Part shown: positions 17,028-25,486 of the stretch, piece after piece | Layout: each line of letters begins with the position of its first letter | Numbering within the stretch: position 1 is the first letter of the stretch | NCBI RefSeq assembly: GCF_900142775.1 | Contig: NZ_FRCC01000009.1 | Span: forward strand, 1 to 64,000 | Direction of reading: 5' to 3' | Source of the DNA: Flavobacterium flevense | Lineage (GTDB): Bacteria > Bacteroidota > Bacteroidia > Flavobacteriales > Flavobacteriaceae | DNA length: 64,000 nt | The notes under the pieces: model-generated | The model's database searches: none | What the model saw: the letters and a program-made list of their open reading frames with translations, nothing else | Told to the model about the DNA's origin: nothing | Made by a program: the position numbers and the translations under genes

Positions 17028-17987
17028 ATGGCCTTTTTAAATAAAATTAACCTGAAAGCAGTATTAGACAGAAATACAGGATTTGGTACCAATGCAAATA
17101 GTTACGGTGGTCGTTTTGTAAATAAAAATGGAACTGCCAATGTAGAAAAGCGAGGTATGAATTTTTTGCACCGCATCAGCTGGTACCATACTATGATTGA
17201 AATGCCTGCCTGGCAATTTATGGGGGTTATCATCTCTTTTTATATCGTAATAAATTTAGTTTTTGCGTTGATTTATTTTGCTATCGGAATTGAACATTTG
17301 GATGGTATTCCAACTACGGATAGTGATTGGGTTAAATTTGGTCAGGCTTATTTTTTTAGTGCACAAACGTTTACCACAGTGGGATATGGACATATAAGTC
17401 CGCTAGGTTTTTTTACCAGTTTGCTTGCTGCAGCGGAAGCTTTGATGGGTTTACTCAGTTTTGCAATTGCTACAGGTTTGTTTTTTGGGCGTTTTAGTAA
17501 GCCCACCGCTTTTTTAAAATTCTCTCACAATGCATTGATCTCGCCTTATGGTGATATCTCCGGATTGATGATCCGGATGACTCCTTTTAAAAATACAAAT
17601 TTTACTGATGCCGAAGCCAAAATGACTCTGGGAATGAGTGTGGAAGAAAACGGTGTAAAAGTGAATAAGTTTTATTCCTTAAACTTAGAACTTGAAAGAA
17701 TCAATGCATTAACCTTGAGCTGGACATTAGTTCATCCTATAACCGAAGAAAGTCCTTTGTATCATTTTACCAAAGATGATTTTATAAATACAGAAGGAGA
17801 AATTCTGGTTTTTATAAAAACATTCGATGATATGTTTTCTAATACTGTAGCGGCAAGAACTTCCTATACTTTTGATGAAGTTGTTTACGGGGCTAAGTTT
17901 GTGCCTATGTATGAAAGGAGTACAGATAATTCTAAAACAATTCTGGATTTAGACAAGCTAAATTCTTACGTAGTATATAATATTTAA
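17028..17987 (+). CDS. Inward-rectifier potassium channel (KirBac type)
   Basis: A 319-residue K+ channel. Two membrane helices (about 64-86 and 130-153) enclose a pore loop with the selectivity filter TVGYG (117-121) in QTFTTVGYGHISP. The N-terminus has the amphipathic slide-helix region WYHTMIEMPAWQF. The C-terminal half (about 160-319) is the cytoplasmic immunoglobulin-like Kir domain (ISGLMIRMTPFKNTNF, LTLSWTLVHPITEESPLY). Four subunits form the channel. Kir channels in bacteria often respond to lipids or pH; nothing here shows the ligand. Codon use and context look native. The CarH-like regulator gene starts 69 bases downstream. Confidence 0.94.
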   Translation: MAFLNKINLKAVLDRNTGFGTNANSYGGRFVNKNGTANVEKRGMNFLHRISWYHTMIEMPAWQFMGVIISFYIVINLVFALIYFAIGIEHLDGIPTTDSDWVKFGQAYFFSAQTFTTVGYGHISPLGFFTSLLAAAEALMGLLSFAIATGLFFGRFSKPTAFLKFSHNALISPYGDISGLMIRMTPFKNTNFTDAEAKMTLGMSVEENGVKVNKFYSLNLELERINALTLSWTLVHPITEESPLYHFTKDDFINTEGEILVFIKTFDDMFSNTVAARTSYTFDEVVYGAKFVPMYERSTDNSKTILDLDKLNSYVVYNI

Positions 17988-18027
17988 TTTGTTTTTAACT
18001 TTATAGTAGGTTGTAGATGTAAAAACG

Positions 18028-18064
18028 TATATTTGTTTAATGTTATTTATAAATAGATGAACAA
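18028..18064 (+). promoter_or_regulatory. merR promoter with half-degenerate TTGTTTAA-N16 operator
   Basis: The -7 element TATATTTG (18028-18035) overlaps TTGTTTAA (18033-18040). Exactly 16 bases later ATGAACAA (18057-18064) matches six of eight positions of the partner half TTAAACAA and includes the start codon. The arrangement copies the crtI and tetR/TIGR01777 operators in spacing, suggesting autoregulation by the B12-binding regulator. Confidence 0.5.
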
Positions 18065-18953
18065 TATAAAAAATGTTTTTAGTATCAAAGACCTTGAAAA
18101 TTTGTCAGGGATTAAAGCACATACCATTCGGATATGGGAAAAAAGATATCAAATTCTGGAACCCATGCGAACGGATACTAATATAAGATTGTATGATTTA
18201 GTGAGTTTGCAAAAACTGCTTAATATTACTTTTTTACATAATTACGGCTATAAAATATCCAAAATAGCGACCTACAAAGAAGATGAAATCCCGGAGTTAG
18301 TCAGTCAGATTGTATCCGTTAAAAATTCCCGAAATCATGCATTAAGTGCTTTTAAAATGGCAATGATGAATTTTGATCAGCAATTGTTTTTTAATACGTA
18401 TGACTGGTTAGCTGCCGAAAAATCTTTTCAGGAAATTTTCTTAGATGTCTTTATTCCTCTTTTGGAAGAAATTGGGGTTTTATGGCAAACAGACACCATT
18501 ACTCCGGCTCATGAGCATTTTGTAAGCTATTTAGTACGTCAGAAAATAGTTCTGAATTCAGAAAAACTTCAGGTTTTAAATCCTACCCGGTTGGATAAAG
18601 TTTTTGTCTTGTCACTTCCGTTGAATGAAATTCACGAACTGGGACTAATGTATCTGCATTATGAAATACTTTCTAAAGGGTATAAAAGTATCTATTTAGG
18701 TGAAAGTATGCCTATCCAAAATTTGAAAGATCTGAAAAAGCATTTTGAAAATATTGTCTATGTTTCTTATTTAACTATAAAACCGGACAGAGATCAGGTA
18801 AATGAGTATGTTGAAGAAATGGTGGCGGAGTTACAAGACGATACCACCGAATTATGGTTTATAGGGCGATTGGCTTCATTAATTAATTCAGAAAAAGTAA
18901 CAGATAAGATTACGGTAGTTGATTCCATTTTGGATTTTAGTTACAAGTTGTAA
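18057..18953 (+). CDS. MerR-family B12-dependent photoreceptor regulator (CarH/LitR type)
   Basis: A 298-residue regulator. Residues 6-75 are a MerR-type winged helix (FSIKDLENLSGIKAHTIRIWEKRY). A four-helix cap follows, with the W-x9-EH motif (Trp143, Glu153, His154) that covers the upper face of adenosylcobalamin in CarH. The Rossmann B12 domain then carries E-x-H-x-x-G (Glu191, His193, Gly196), His193 being the expected lower cobalt ligand. In characterised relatives the dark form is a DNA-bound repressor and light breaks the cobalt-carbon bond and releases it. It heads a cluster of carotenoid genes and a photolyase, the classic targets. Light regulation is inferred from motifs and context. 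Confidence 0.9.
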   Translation: MNNIKNVFSIKDLENLSGIKAHTIRIWEKRYQILEPMRTDTNIRLYDLVSLQKLLNITFLHNYGYKISKIATYKEDEIPELVSQIVSVKNSRNHALSAFKMAMMNFDQQLFFNTYDWLAAEKSFQEIFLDVFIPLLEEIGVLWQTDTITPAHEHFVSYLVRQKIVLNSEKLQVLNPTRLDKVFVLSLPLNEIHELGLMYLHYEILSKGYKSIYLGESMPIQNLKDLKKHFENIVYVSYLTIKPDRDQVNEYVEEMVAELQDDTTELWFIGRLASLINSEKVTDKITVVDSILDFSYKL

Positions 18954-18987
18954 TTTTGTTTAATATTTTTGTATATTTGTTAAACAA
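18948..18987 (+). promoter_or_regulatory. crtI promoter with perfect inverted-repeat operator
   Basis: TTG (18948-18950), a 21-base spacer and TATATTTG (18972-18979) form a good Bacteroidota promoter. TTGTTTAA (18956-18963) and its exact reverse complement TTAAACAA (18980-18987), 16 bases apart, bracket the -7 element. The ATG follows at once, so the transcript has an extremely short leader. The right half is also the core of a 15-base palindrome (18975-18989). A bound regulator would block the polymerase. Confidence 0.65.
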
Positions 18988-20457
18988 ATGAGAAAGAAAA
19001 TTACAATAATAGGATCTGGTTTTTCAGCATTATCCGCTGCTTGTTATCTGGCAAAAAGTGGTCATGAAGTGCTGGTGTTTGAAAAAAATAATGCTGTAGG
19101 AGGAAGAGCTAGGCAATTAAAAAAAGACGGTTTTACTTTTGATATGGGACCAAGTTGGTACTGGATGCCTGATGTTTTTGAGCGTTTCTTTGCCGATTTT
19201 GGAAAAAAAACAACCGATTATTATGAGCTTATAAAATTGTCTCCGGCTTATCGGGTCTATTTTGGAGTGAATGATTTCATTGCTATTGCTGATAATCCGG
19301 ATGAAATTGTTGCCACTTTTGAAAATATTGAAAAGGGCAGCGGAAAACAACTTCGGGAGTTTATTGCCGAGGCTAAAAGTAATTATGATATTGCAATTAA
19401 GGACTTAGTGTATCGCCCGGGAGTTTCTCCATTAGAATTAGTGACGGTAGAAACAGCTAAAAAAATAGGACAGTTTTTTAGCAACATCAGTCGGGATGTT
19501 AGAAAGAAATTTAAAAACGAAAAGCTTATTCAAATTTTAGAATTTCCTGTTTTGTTTCTTGGCGCTAAGCCATCTGATACGCCTTCTTTTTATAGTTTTA
19601 TGAATTATGCCGACTTTGGTCTCGGAACCTGGCATCCTAAAACGGGAATGTTTGATGTGGTGAGAGCCATGGAAAGTTTAGCCCGTGAATTAGGAGTTCA
19701 GTTTTTTGTCAATTCGAATATTGAAAAAATAATTGTCGAAAATAAAACTGCCAAAGCGATTATAGTAAACGGAGAAAGAATTGAATCTGATTTGGTTTTA
19801 AGTGGTGCCGATTACCATCACACTGAAACTTTATTGGATCAGCAATATAGAATGTATTCAGAACAGTATTGGGAAAGTCGCGTTTTTGCACCTTCTTCCT
19901 TATTGTTCTATGTTGGTTTCAATAAAAAAATAACCAATATTTCGCATCATGCCTTATTTTTTGATACTGATTTTTATCAGCATGCTAAAGATATCTATGA
20001 TGAGCCGCAATGGCCGGCTGAGCCTTTATTTTATGCTAACTTTCCTTCGTTAACTGATAAAACAGCAGCACCCGAAGGTATGGAATCAGGTTTTTTCTTA
20101 GTGCCTTTAGCGCCTGGAATTAATGATTCAGAAGCATTAAGAGAGGTTTATTTTGATAAAATAATACAACGTTTTGAGGCGATTACGCAGCAAAATATTA
20201 AAGAGAATATTATATTTAAGCAATCCTTTTGCAAAAACGATTTTGTAGAACAATACAATTCGTACAAAGGAAACGCTTATGGAATGGCAAATACTTTATT
20301 ACAAACTGCTTTTTTAAGGCCAAAACTAAAAAGTAAAAAAGTTCGTAATTTATATTTTACAGGACAATTAACAGTTCCGGGACCCGGAGTTCCTCCGGCA
20401 TTAATCTCCGGAAAGTTAGTATCTGATTTGATAGACAAACAATTTCTAAAAGTATAG
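18988..20457 (+). CDS. crtI: Phytoene desaturase
   Basis: A 489-residue FAD-dependent CrtI-type desaturase that introduces the double bonds turning phytoene into lycopene. The dinucleotide-binding motif IIGSGFSALSAACYLAKSG lies at 7-25 and continues into GGRARQLKKDGFTFDMGPSW, the usual CrtI block. The C-terminal signature LYFTGQLTVPGPGVPPALISG is complete. Length is typical. It is the first structural gene behind the operator-controlled promoter and is followed by crtB after two bases, indicating translational coupling. Confidence 0.96.
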   Translation: MRKKITIIGSGFSALSAACYLAKSGHEVLVFEKNNAVGGRARQLKKDGFTFDMGPSWYWMPDVFERFFADFGKKTTDYYELIKLSPAYRVYFGVNDFIAIADNPDEIVATFENIEKGSGKQLREFIAEAKSNYDIAIKDLVYRPGVSPLELVTVETAKKIGQFFSNISRDVRKKFKNEKLIQILEFPVLFLGAKPSDTPSFYSFMNYADFGLGTWHPKTGMFDVVRAMESLARELGVQFFVNSNIEKIIVENKTAKAIIVNGERIESDLVLSGADYHHTETLLDQQYRMYSEQYWESRVFAPSSLLFYVGFNKKITNISHHALFFDTDFYQHAKDIYDEPQWPAEPLFYANFPSLTDKTAAPEGMESGFFLVPLAPGINDSEALREVYFDKIIQRFEAITQQNIKENIIFKQSFCKNDFVEQYNSYKGNAYGMANTLLQTAFLRPKLKSKKVRNLYFTGQLTVPGPGVPPALISGKLVSDLIDKQFLKV

Positions 20458-20459
20458 TT

Positions 20460-21302
20460 ATGAAGCAATTATTTGATGATGTTTCCTTTAAATGCAGTAA
20501 ACTGGTCACAACAAACTATAGTACTTCTTTTTCGCTGGCGGTGTATATGCTTTCGCCAAGTATCAGAGATGCTATTTATAGTATTTATGGTTTTGTCCGT
20601 TTTGCTGACGAAATTGTAGATTCTTTTCATGGTTTTCAAAAAGAAGACCTGATTAAGGATTTCGAAAAAGAATATTACAAAGCCTATCATTCGGGCATTA
20701 GTCTCAATCCTATTTTGAATTCTTTTCAGCACACGGTTAAAAAGTATAATATTGATGACGATTTAATTCAGGCTTTTTTAACAAGCATGAAAATGGATTT
20801 AATTAAATTAGATTATCAATCAAAAGCGGAATACGAAGAATACATTTACGGTTCAGCCGATGTAGTGGGACTGATGTGCCTAAAAGTATTTGTAAACGGA
20901 AAAGAACATAAATATGAAACTTTAAAAGATGAAGCCATGCGATTGGGATCTGCTTTCCAGAAAGTAAATTTCCTGCGTGATTTAAGAGATGATAATCTTA
21001 TTTTGAACCGTAATTATTTTCCCGGAGTCGATTTAAATTCTTTTGATGAAAAAGCTAAAAAAGCCATCATTAACGAAATAAAAGAAGATTTTCGAATTGC
21101 TTATCAGGGAATTGTAAAATTACCTATAGAAGCTAAATTTGGCGTCTATACCGCTTATGTATATTACAAAAAATTACTGAAAAAACTGGAAAATACGCCT
21201 TGTCATGACATAGGAAATGCCAGAATCCGAGTTTCTAATTATACTAAAGCAACCCTTTTAGCCCAGTCTTTCGTGACGTACAAACTGCGAATGATTGAGT
21301 AA
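20460..21302 (+). CDS. crtB: Phytoene synthase
   Basis: A 280-residue squalene/phytoene synthase family enzyme that joins two geranylgeranyl diphosphates into phytoene. The first aspartate-rich motif is DEIVD near residue 50 (in GFVRFADEIVDSF) and the second lies in NFLRDLRDD near 178. YGSADVVGLM corresponds to the conserved region between them. The start codon lies two bases after the crtI stop, and crtZ follows after 24 bases. It is a cytosolic or membrane-associated enzyme and an obligate partner of CrtI. Confidence 0.95.
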   Translation: MKQLFDDVSFKCSKLVTTNYSTSFSLAVYMLSPSIRDAIYSIYGFVRFADEIVDSFHGFQKEDLIKDFEKEYYKAYHSGISLNPILNSFQHTVKKYNIDDDLIQAFLTSMKMDLIKLDYQSKAEYEEYIYGSADVVGLMCLKVFVNGKEHKYETLKDEAMRLGSAFQKVNFLRDLRDDNLILNRNYFPGVDLNSFDEKAKKAIINEIKEDFRIAYQGIVKLPIEAKFGVYTAYVYYKKLLKKLENTPCHDIGNARIRVSNYTKATLLAQSFVTYKLRMIE

Positions 21303-21326
21303 ATAACCGATTTTAAAAACTAAAAA

Positions 21327-21767
21327 ATGATTTATTTTTTAATTACAATAGCCGTTTTTTTATTGATGGAATGTGTCACCTGGCTCACTCATAAATACAT
21401 CATGCACGGACTCATGTGGTATTTTCATGAAGACCATCATCAGCCTAAATACGAACACGTGTTTGAACGCAACGACATTTTTTTTGTCATTTTTGCCATT
21501 CCCAGCATCGTTCTTTTTTATTACGGAGTTGAGGGCGGCGTCAACTATTTGTTTTTCATAGGCCTCGGTATCACCATTTACGGAATTTGTTATTTCCTGA
21601 TCCACGATGTCTTAATTCATCAGCGTTTCAAGTGGTTTAAGAATACAAAAAACAAATATTTAATAGGTTTGCGAAAAGCTCATAAAGTACACCATAAGCA
21701 TTTAGGAAAGGAACACGGCGAGTGTTTCGGGATGCTTTTTGTGCCTTTCAAGTATTACAAAATGTAA
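21327..21767 (+). CDS. crtZ: Beta-carotene hydroxylase (fatty acid hydroxylase superfamily)
   Basis: A 146-residue membrane di-iron hydroxylase. The histidine clusters HKYIMH, HEDHH, HDVLIHQRF and HKVHH provide the iron ligands in the usual CrtZ order between hydrophobic helices. It should add 3-hydroxyl groups to beta-ionone rings, giving zeaxanthin. No lycopene cyclase gene is in the window, so the ring-forming step must be encoded elsewhere. It is the last carotenoid gene of the crt operon. A hairpin repeat element separates it from the SRPBCC and photolyase genes. Confidence 0.93.
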   Translation: MIYFLITIAVFLLMECVTWLTHKYIMHGLMWYFHEDHHQPKYEHVFERNDIFFVIFAIPSIVLFYYGVEGGVNYLFFIGLGITIYGICYFLIHDVLIHQRFKWFKNTKNKYLIGLRKAHKVHHKHLGKEHGECFGMLFVPFKYYKM

Positions 21768-21774
21768 AATAATC

Positions 21775-21897
21775 AGGGCGTGCCCTTTTTGAAAAAACAA
21801 GAAAAATGTTTTTTCAAAAAGGTCGGGCTATCCGTTGCAATCTTTATGTTTTTAAAGAAAAAACATAAAGGATTTCCACTACTATCCCTCACGCGAC
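21775..21897. repeat. Interspersed hairpin repeat, copy B (reverse orientation)
   Basis: Two hairpins lie in series: one around 21786-21822 with TTTTTGAAAAAAC repeated as its complement, and one at 21843-21870 with TTTATG and CATAAA arms. The flanks GGGCTATCCGTTGCAATC and GGATTTCCACTACTATCCC are the reverse-complement counterparts of the arms of copy A. The element lies between crtZ and the SRPBCC gene, on the coding path to the photolyase. Confidence 0.65.
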
Positions 21898-21922
21898 TCA
21901 CTTTGTCTGAAAAAACAAACTC

Positions 21923-22384
21923 ATGAAAGTATATTCAAAACAAACCGTCCAACATGTCAATGCTACGATCGAAGAATGTTGGACTTTTTTTTCCAGTCCG
22001 GCTAATTTGCAAAAAATAACACCGCAATCCATGGGATTCAAAATCACTGATTTTGACGGAAAAAATATGTATGCAGGACAAATTATTCAATACAAAGTTT
22101 CACCACTTTTCGGAATTAAATTACCCTGGGTTACTGAAATCACTTTCGTAAAAGAAGGCAGTTATTTTATAGACGAACAGCGTTTTGGACCTTATAGTTT
22201 GTGGCATCACAAACATTTTTTTGAACCTGCTGAAAATGGTGTAAAAATGACCGACTTGGTACATTATGCTCTACCATTGGGTTTCATTGGACGCATCATG
22301 AATACCTTGGTTGTTAAAAACAAACTCAAAGAAATTTTTGAATACCGCGAGCAAAAAGTTAACGAAATATTCAATTCTAAGTAA
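21923..22384 (+). CDS. SRPBCC-fold (START-like) protein
   Basis: A 153-residue protein of the Bet v1/START fold, starting KVYSKQTVQHVNATIEECWTFF and containing SPANLQKITPQSMGFKIT and RFGPYSLWHHKHFFEP. Such domains bind hydrophobic ligands. The same domain is fused to TIGR01777 epimerases in many bacteria, and a separate TIGR01777 gene is in this island at 28539, so the two may work together. The stop codon shares one base with the photolyase start. There is no signal peptide. Ligand unknown; a pigment or isoprenoid is conceivable. Confidence 0.85.
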   Translation: MKVYSKQTVQHVNATIEECWTFFSSPANLQKITPQSMGFKITDFDGKNMYAGQIIQYKVSPLFGIKLPWVTEITFVKEGSYFIDEQRFGPYSLWHHKHFFEPAENGVKMTDLVHYALPLGFIGRIMNTLVVKNKLKEIFEYREQKVNEIFNSK

Positions 22385-23679
22385 TGACTAAAACAGCTGT
22401 TTCTTTTTTTTGGTTCCGACGCGATTTAAGGTTGGAAGATAATATTGGTTTTTACCACGCTTTAAAATCCAAATTTCCCGTTATTCCATTATTCATTTTT
22501 GACGAAGCTATTTTAGACAGTTTGCCTGAAGATGATGCCAGAGTAGGGTTTATTCATGAAACACTTTCTAAAATAAATGCAGAATTAAAGCTAACCGGAA
22601 GTTCATTATTAGTAAAAAAAGGAAAAACACAGCAAGTCTGGCAGCAGCTTATTGAAGAATTTGATATCAAAGAAGTCTTTTTCAATAAGGATTATGAACC
22701 TTATGCTAGAGAACGGGACGAAAGCATTTGTCAATTATTAGAAGCACATCAATGCATCACTTTTTCATTTAAAGATCAGGTAATTTTTGAAGAAAATGAA
22801 ATTACAAAGGCTGATGGTTTGCCTTATACGGTTTATACGCCTTATAAAAATAAATGGTTGGAAAAATTCCATCAGGAAAAACCCATTCGGGAATATAGTA
22901 CTTCGGGATTAGTTTCTAATTTATATACAAGCAATTTCAGTTTTCCATCATTAGAGCAAATCGGCTTTGTAGAAAGTCCAGTAAAAGTAAAACCGTATAC
23001 ACTTGATACTTTAGATAATTACCAGGAAACAAGGGATTTTCCAGCGGTAGATGCCACGTCTTATTTGTCGCCACATTTGCGTTTCGGAACGGTGAGTGTT
23101 CGTAAAATGGTCAATTTTGCAGTCAAAACCAATGCTGTTTTTTTGAGCGAATTAATCTGGAGAGAATTTTTTATGCAAATTCTCTATCATTTTCCTAAAG
23201 TAGTGACGCAGAATTTCAAATCAGCTTATGATGGAATTCAGTGGCGTAATAACGAAGAAGATTTCCAGCGCTGGTGTACAGGAACCACCGGTTATCCCAT
23301 GGTCGATGCCGGAATGAGACAACTTAATGAAACCGGTTATATGCACAATAGGGTTAGAATGGTTGTAGCTAGTTTTTTATGCAAACATTTGATGATTCAA
23401 TGGCAATGGGGGGAAGCTTATTTTGCTCAGAAATTACTGGATTATGATTTGTCAGCCAATGTAGGAAACTGGCAATGGGCAGCAGGAACAGGCTGTGATG
23501 CGGCACCGTATTTCAGAGTTTTTAATCCTGATATCCAACTCAAAAAGTTTGATGAAAAAGGAATCTACATCCGCAAATGGATTCCCGAATTTGATTTGGG
23601 TTATGGAAAACCCATGGTGGAACATGCTTTTGCGAGAGACAGAGCCATTGCTACTTACAAAGCCGGAATTATTAAGTGA
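22384..23679 (+). CDS. phrB: Deoxyribodipyrimidine photolyase (cryptochrome/photolyase family)
   Basis: A 431-residue flavoprotein that repairs UV-induced pyrimidine dimers using blue light. The N-terminal Rossmann domain (FFWFRRDLRLEDNIGFYHAL) would bind an antenna chromophore. The C-terminal FAD domain contains LSELIWREFFMQILYHFP, TGYPMVDAGMRQLNETGYMHNR and NWQWAAGTGCDAAPYFRVFNP, including the tryptophan electron chain. Length fits a bacterial class I CPD enzyme, though a signalling cryptochrome role cannot be excluded. Its start overlaps the SRPBCC stop (TAATG). Location behind a CarH-type regulator supports light-induced expression. Confidence 0.93.
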   Translation: MTKTAVSFFWFRRDLRLEDNIGFYHALKSKFPVIPLFIFDEAILDSLPEDDARVGFIHETLSKINAELKLTGSSLLVKKGKTQQVWQQLIEEFDIKEVFFNKDYEPYARERDESICQLLEAHQCITFSFKDQVIFEENEITKADGLPYTVYTPYKNKWLEKFHQEKPIREYSTSGLVSNLYTSNFSFPSLEQIGFVESPVKVKPYTLDTLDNYQETRDFPAVDATSYLSPHLRFGTVSVRKMVNFAVKTNAVFLSELIWREFFMQILYHFPKVVTQNFKSAYDGIQWRNNEEDFQRWCTGTTGYPMVDAGMRQLNETGYMHNRVRMVVASFLCKHLMIQWQWGEAYFAQKLLDYDLSANVGNWQWAAGTGCDAAPYFRVFNPDIQLKKFDEKGIYIRKWIPEFDLGYGKPMVEHAFARDRAIATYKAGIIK

Positions 23680-23688
23680 TTTTTGTTT

Positions 23689-23813
23689 TAAACATATAAG
23701 TCATATAAGCCTTTTTTACCATTAAGAAATTAAGCTTCATTTAGTTTTTACTTAATTAAACTTAATTTCTTAATGGTTTATTTTAGTTTCAACTTATATG
23801 ACTTATATGTTTA
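23689..23813. repeat. Large nested inverted repeat between convergent genes
   Basis: Outer arms of 21 bases match perfectly (23689-23709 with 23793-23813; TAAACATATAAGTCATATAA... and complement), and inner arms of 17 bases also match perfectly (23718-23734 with 23761-23777; ACCATTAAGAAATTAAG). The result is a long two-tier hairpin between the photolyase stop and the SDR-DUF2867 stop, able to act as a bidirectional terminator. Similar words recur at 35310-35430. Confidence 0.8.
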
Positions 23814-23819
23814 AAAAAA

Positions 23820-25238
23820 TTATCGAATCAATCTCCGCAACATTCCCTCAAAAATAAACCCATGAAAAGGTAAAACTGAATACCAATATAATTTTCCCCA
23901 AATGCCTCGTGGTCTAAAAGTAGCCGACTGATACAGTGTATTTCCAATAATCTTGAATTCCAGCCAGGCTTCTCCCGGAAGTTTCATTTCGGCAAATAAA
24001 ATTAATTTTCCTTCTTCTTTATTGGCATACAAAACCCGCCAAAAATCCAATACATCGCCGGAATTAATACTGTGTTTATTGGTTCGTCCTCTTCGTAATC
24101 CTACGCCACCAAATAATTTATCGATAAATCCTCTTATATTCCAGAGCCAATTGCCGTAATACCAACCAGTTTCTCCACCTATGGACCATATTTGATTAAT
24201 AGTGAAATCCCGATTTATGACTTCTTTTTTGCGTCTGTCGATAAAACAGTCTTTTTTTGGGACTTTTAAATAACCGGAAAGATTAGTATTAAAGCGCCCG
24301 CTAATTAGGGAATCTTTCCAGCTTGACGCCACCTGATCTTCTTTTACTTTCAGCAAAGCTTTAGACAAAGCTTTTTCATAGGACATGGGTTGCACATTCA
24401 ATAACTCATTGATTTTAGTATCCTTGCATATCACTTCCACTTTCATACTGCTTACCAATGCTGTAGCTAATTTGTAGGATGTCGAGGTGACAAAATACAG
24501 CCAGTAGGATGATAATTTTGGGGTCATAACCGGAACTGTAAAGATCCAGCGACGTAGTTTTTTTGCTTTGGCGAAAGTCAGAAGCATTTCTTTATAAGTG
24601 AGAATATCAGGACCGCCAATATCAAAACTTTGATTGTAAGTAAGCGGATTCAACAAGGATTTGGTCAGGAATTTCAGTACATCATTGATGGCAATAGGTT
24701 GGCATTTAGTATTGAGCCATTTGGGGGTAATCATCACGGGAAGTTTATTGACTAAATCCCGAATAATTTCGAATGAAGCACTGCCGGAACCCACGATAAT
24801 TCCTGCTCTTAAAGTAGTCATGGCAAAAGTTCCCAAATTGAGTACATCTTCTACTTGTTTCCGTGATGATAAATGTTTGGAAAGCGATTTATCATTGACA
24901 ATCCCGCTTAGGTAAATCACTTGTCTAGCTTGAGTCTGATTGATTCTTTCTGTGAAATTTTCAGCCGAAATTCGTTCCAGTTCATCATAATTATCCGAAG
25001 ATCCGGACATGGAATGAATTAGGTAATAAGCAGCGTCAATGTAAATTGGAATTTGGGATAGCGTTTCCTTTTTTAAAAAATCAACTTCAATAATTTTCAC
25101 ATTTGCCTGCAAAGCTGCAGCTAAATAAAACCGGTTTTTATCTCTTACACAGCACAAAACTTCATGGCCTTGCGCTACCAAAAGGGGCAAAAGCCGTTTT
25201 CCAATGTAACCTGTTGCACCTGTTAAGAGAATTTTCAT
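23820..25238 (-). CDS. SDR-family NAD(P)-binding protein with DUF2867 domain
   Basis: A 472-residue two-domain protein. Residues 1-300 form an atypical/extended SDR domain (ILLTGATGYIGKRLLPLLVAQG; YLSGIV; GGPDILTYKEML). Residues 330-472 are the DUF2867 domain (WSIGGETGWYYGNWLWNIRGFIDKLFGG in parts; VLDFWRV; MKLPGEAWLEF; ATFRPRGIWGKLYWYSVLPFH), which has a START-like fold. The combination mirrors an epimerase plus lipid-binding pair. The substrate is unknown. It is transcribed toward the photolyase and separated from the upstream SDR gene by a hairpin repeat element. Confidence 0.88.
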   Translation of the reverse strand: MKILLTGATGYIGKRLLPLLVAQGHEVLCCVRDKNRFYLAAALQANVKIIEVDFLKKETLSQIPIYIDAAYYLIHSMSGSSDNYDELERISAENFTERINQTQARQVIYLSGIVNDKSLSKHLSSRKQVEDVLNLGTFAMTTLRAGIIVGSGSASFEIIRDLVNKLPVMITPKWLNTKCQPIAINDVLKFLTKSLLNPLTYNQSFDIGGPDILTYKEMLLTFAKAKKLRRWIFTVPVMTPKLSSYWLYFVTSTSYKLATALVSSMKVEVICKDTKINELLNVQPMSYEKALSKALLKVKEDQVASSWKDSLISGRFNTNLSGYLKVPKKDCFIDRRKKEVINRDFTINQIWSIGGETGWYYGNWLWNIRGFIDKLFGGVGLRRGRTNKHSINSGDVLDFWRVLYANKEEGKLILFAEMKLPGEAWLEFKIIGNTLYQSATFRPRGIWGKLYWYSVLPFHGFIFEGMLRRLIR

Positions 25239-25251
25239 GGTTTTTAATTTT

Positions 25252-25388
25252 TGAATTGCCGTTGATTTTAGTCAACGGAATTAAGTTGAATATTGAATGG
25301 GCTTTAGCCAAATAGTTATTATAAATTTGGCTAAAGCCAATACATGTATTATTTGTAAACCTTTGGCTTAAGCCAAAGGCAATTCAAG
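25252..25388. repeat. Composite three-hairpin repeat element
   Basis: Three hairpins lie in series: CCGTTGATTTTAGTCAACGG (25259-25278), GGCTTTAGCCAAAT with its complement (about 25299-25338), and CCTTTGGCTTAAGCCAAAGG (25360-25379). The whole is bounded by TTGAATTGCC and GGCAATTCAA, which are also complementary, giving a cruciform-like block of about 135 bases. It lies between two minus-strand SDR genes. Elements of this shape are a familiar class of non-coding repeats in flavobacteria. Confidence 0.8.
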
Positions 25389-25486
25389 CAAAAAACAGAG
25401 GTATGCTTTAATCTGGGCAGTTTTTTATTGATTTTTTAAATTTATAAATTGTGAATTACAATCAATCTCCCTGTTATTACATTATT

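Noticed and set aside
25103-25315. Plus-strand frame opposite the SDR-DUF2867 start
   Set aside because: It runs antisense through coding sequence into a hairpin repeat and has no protein features.
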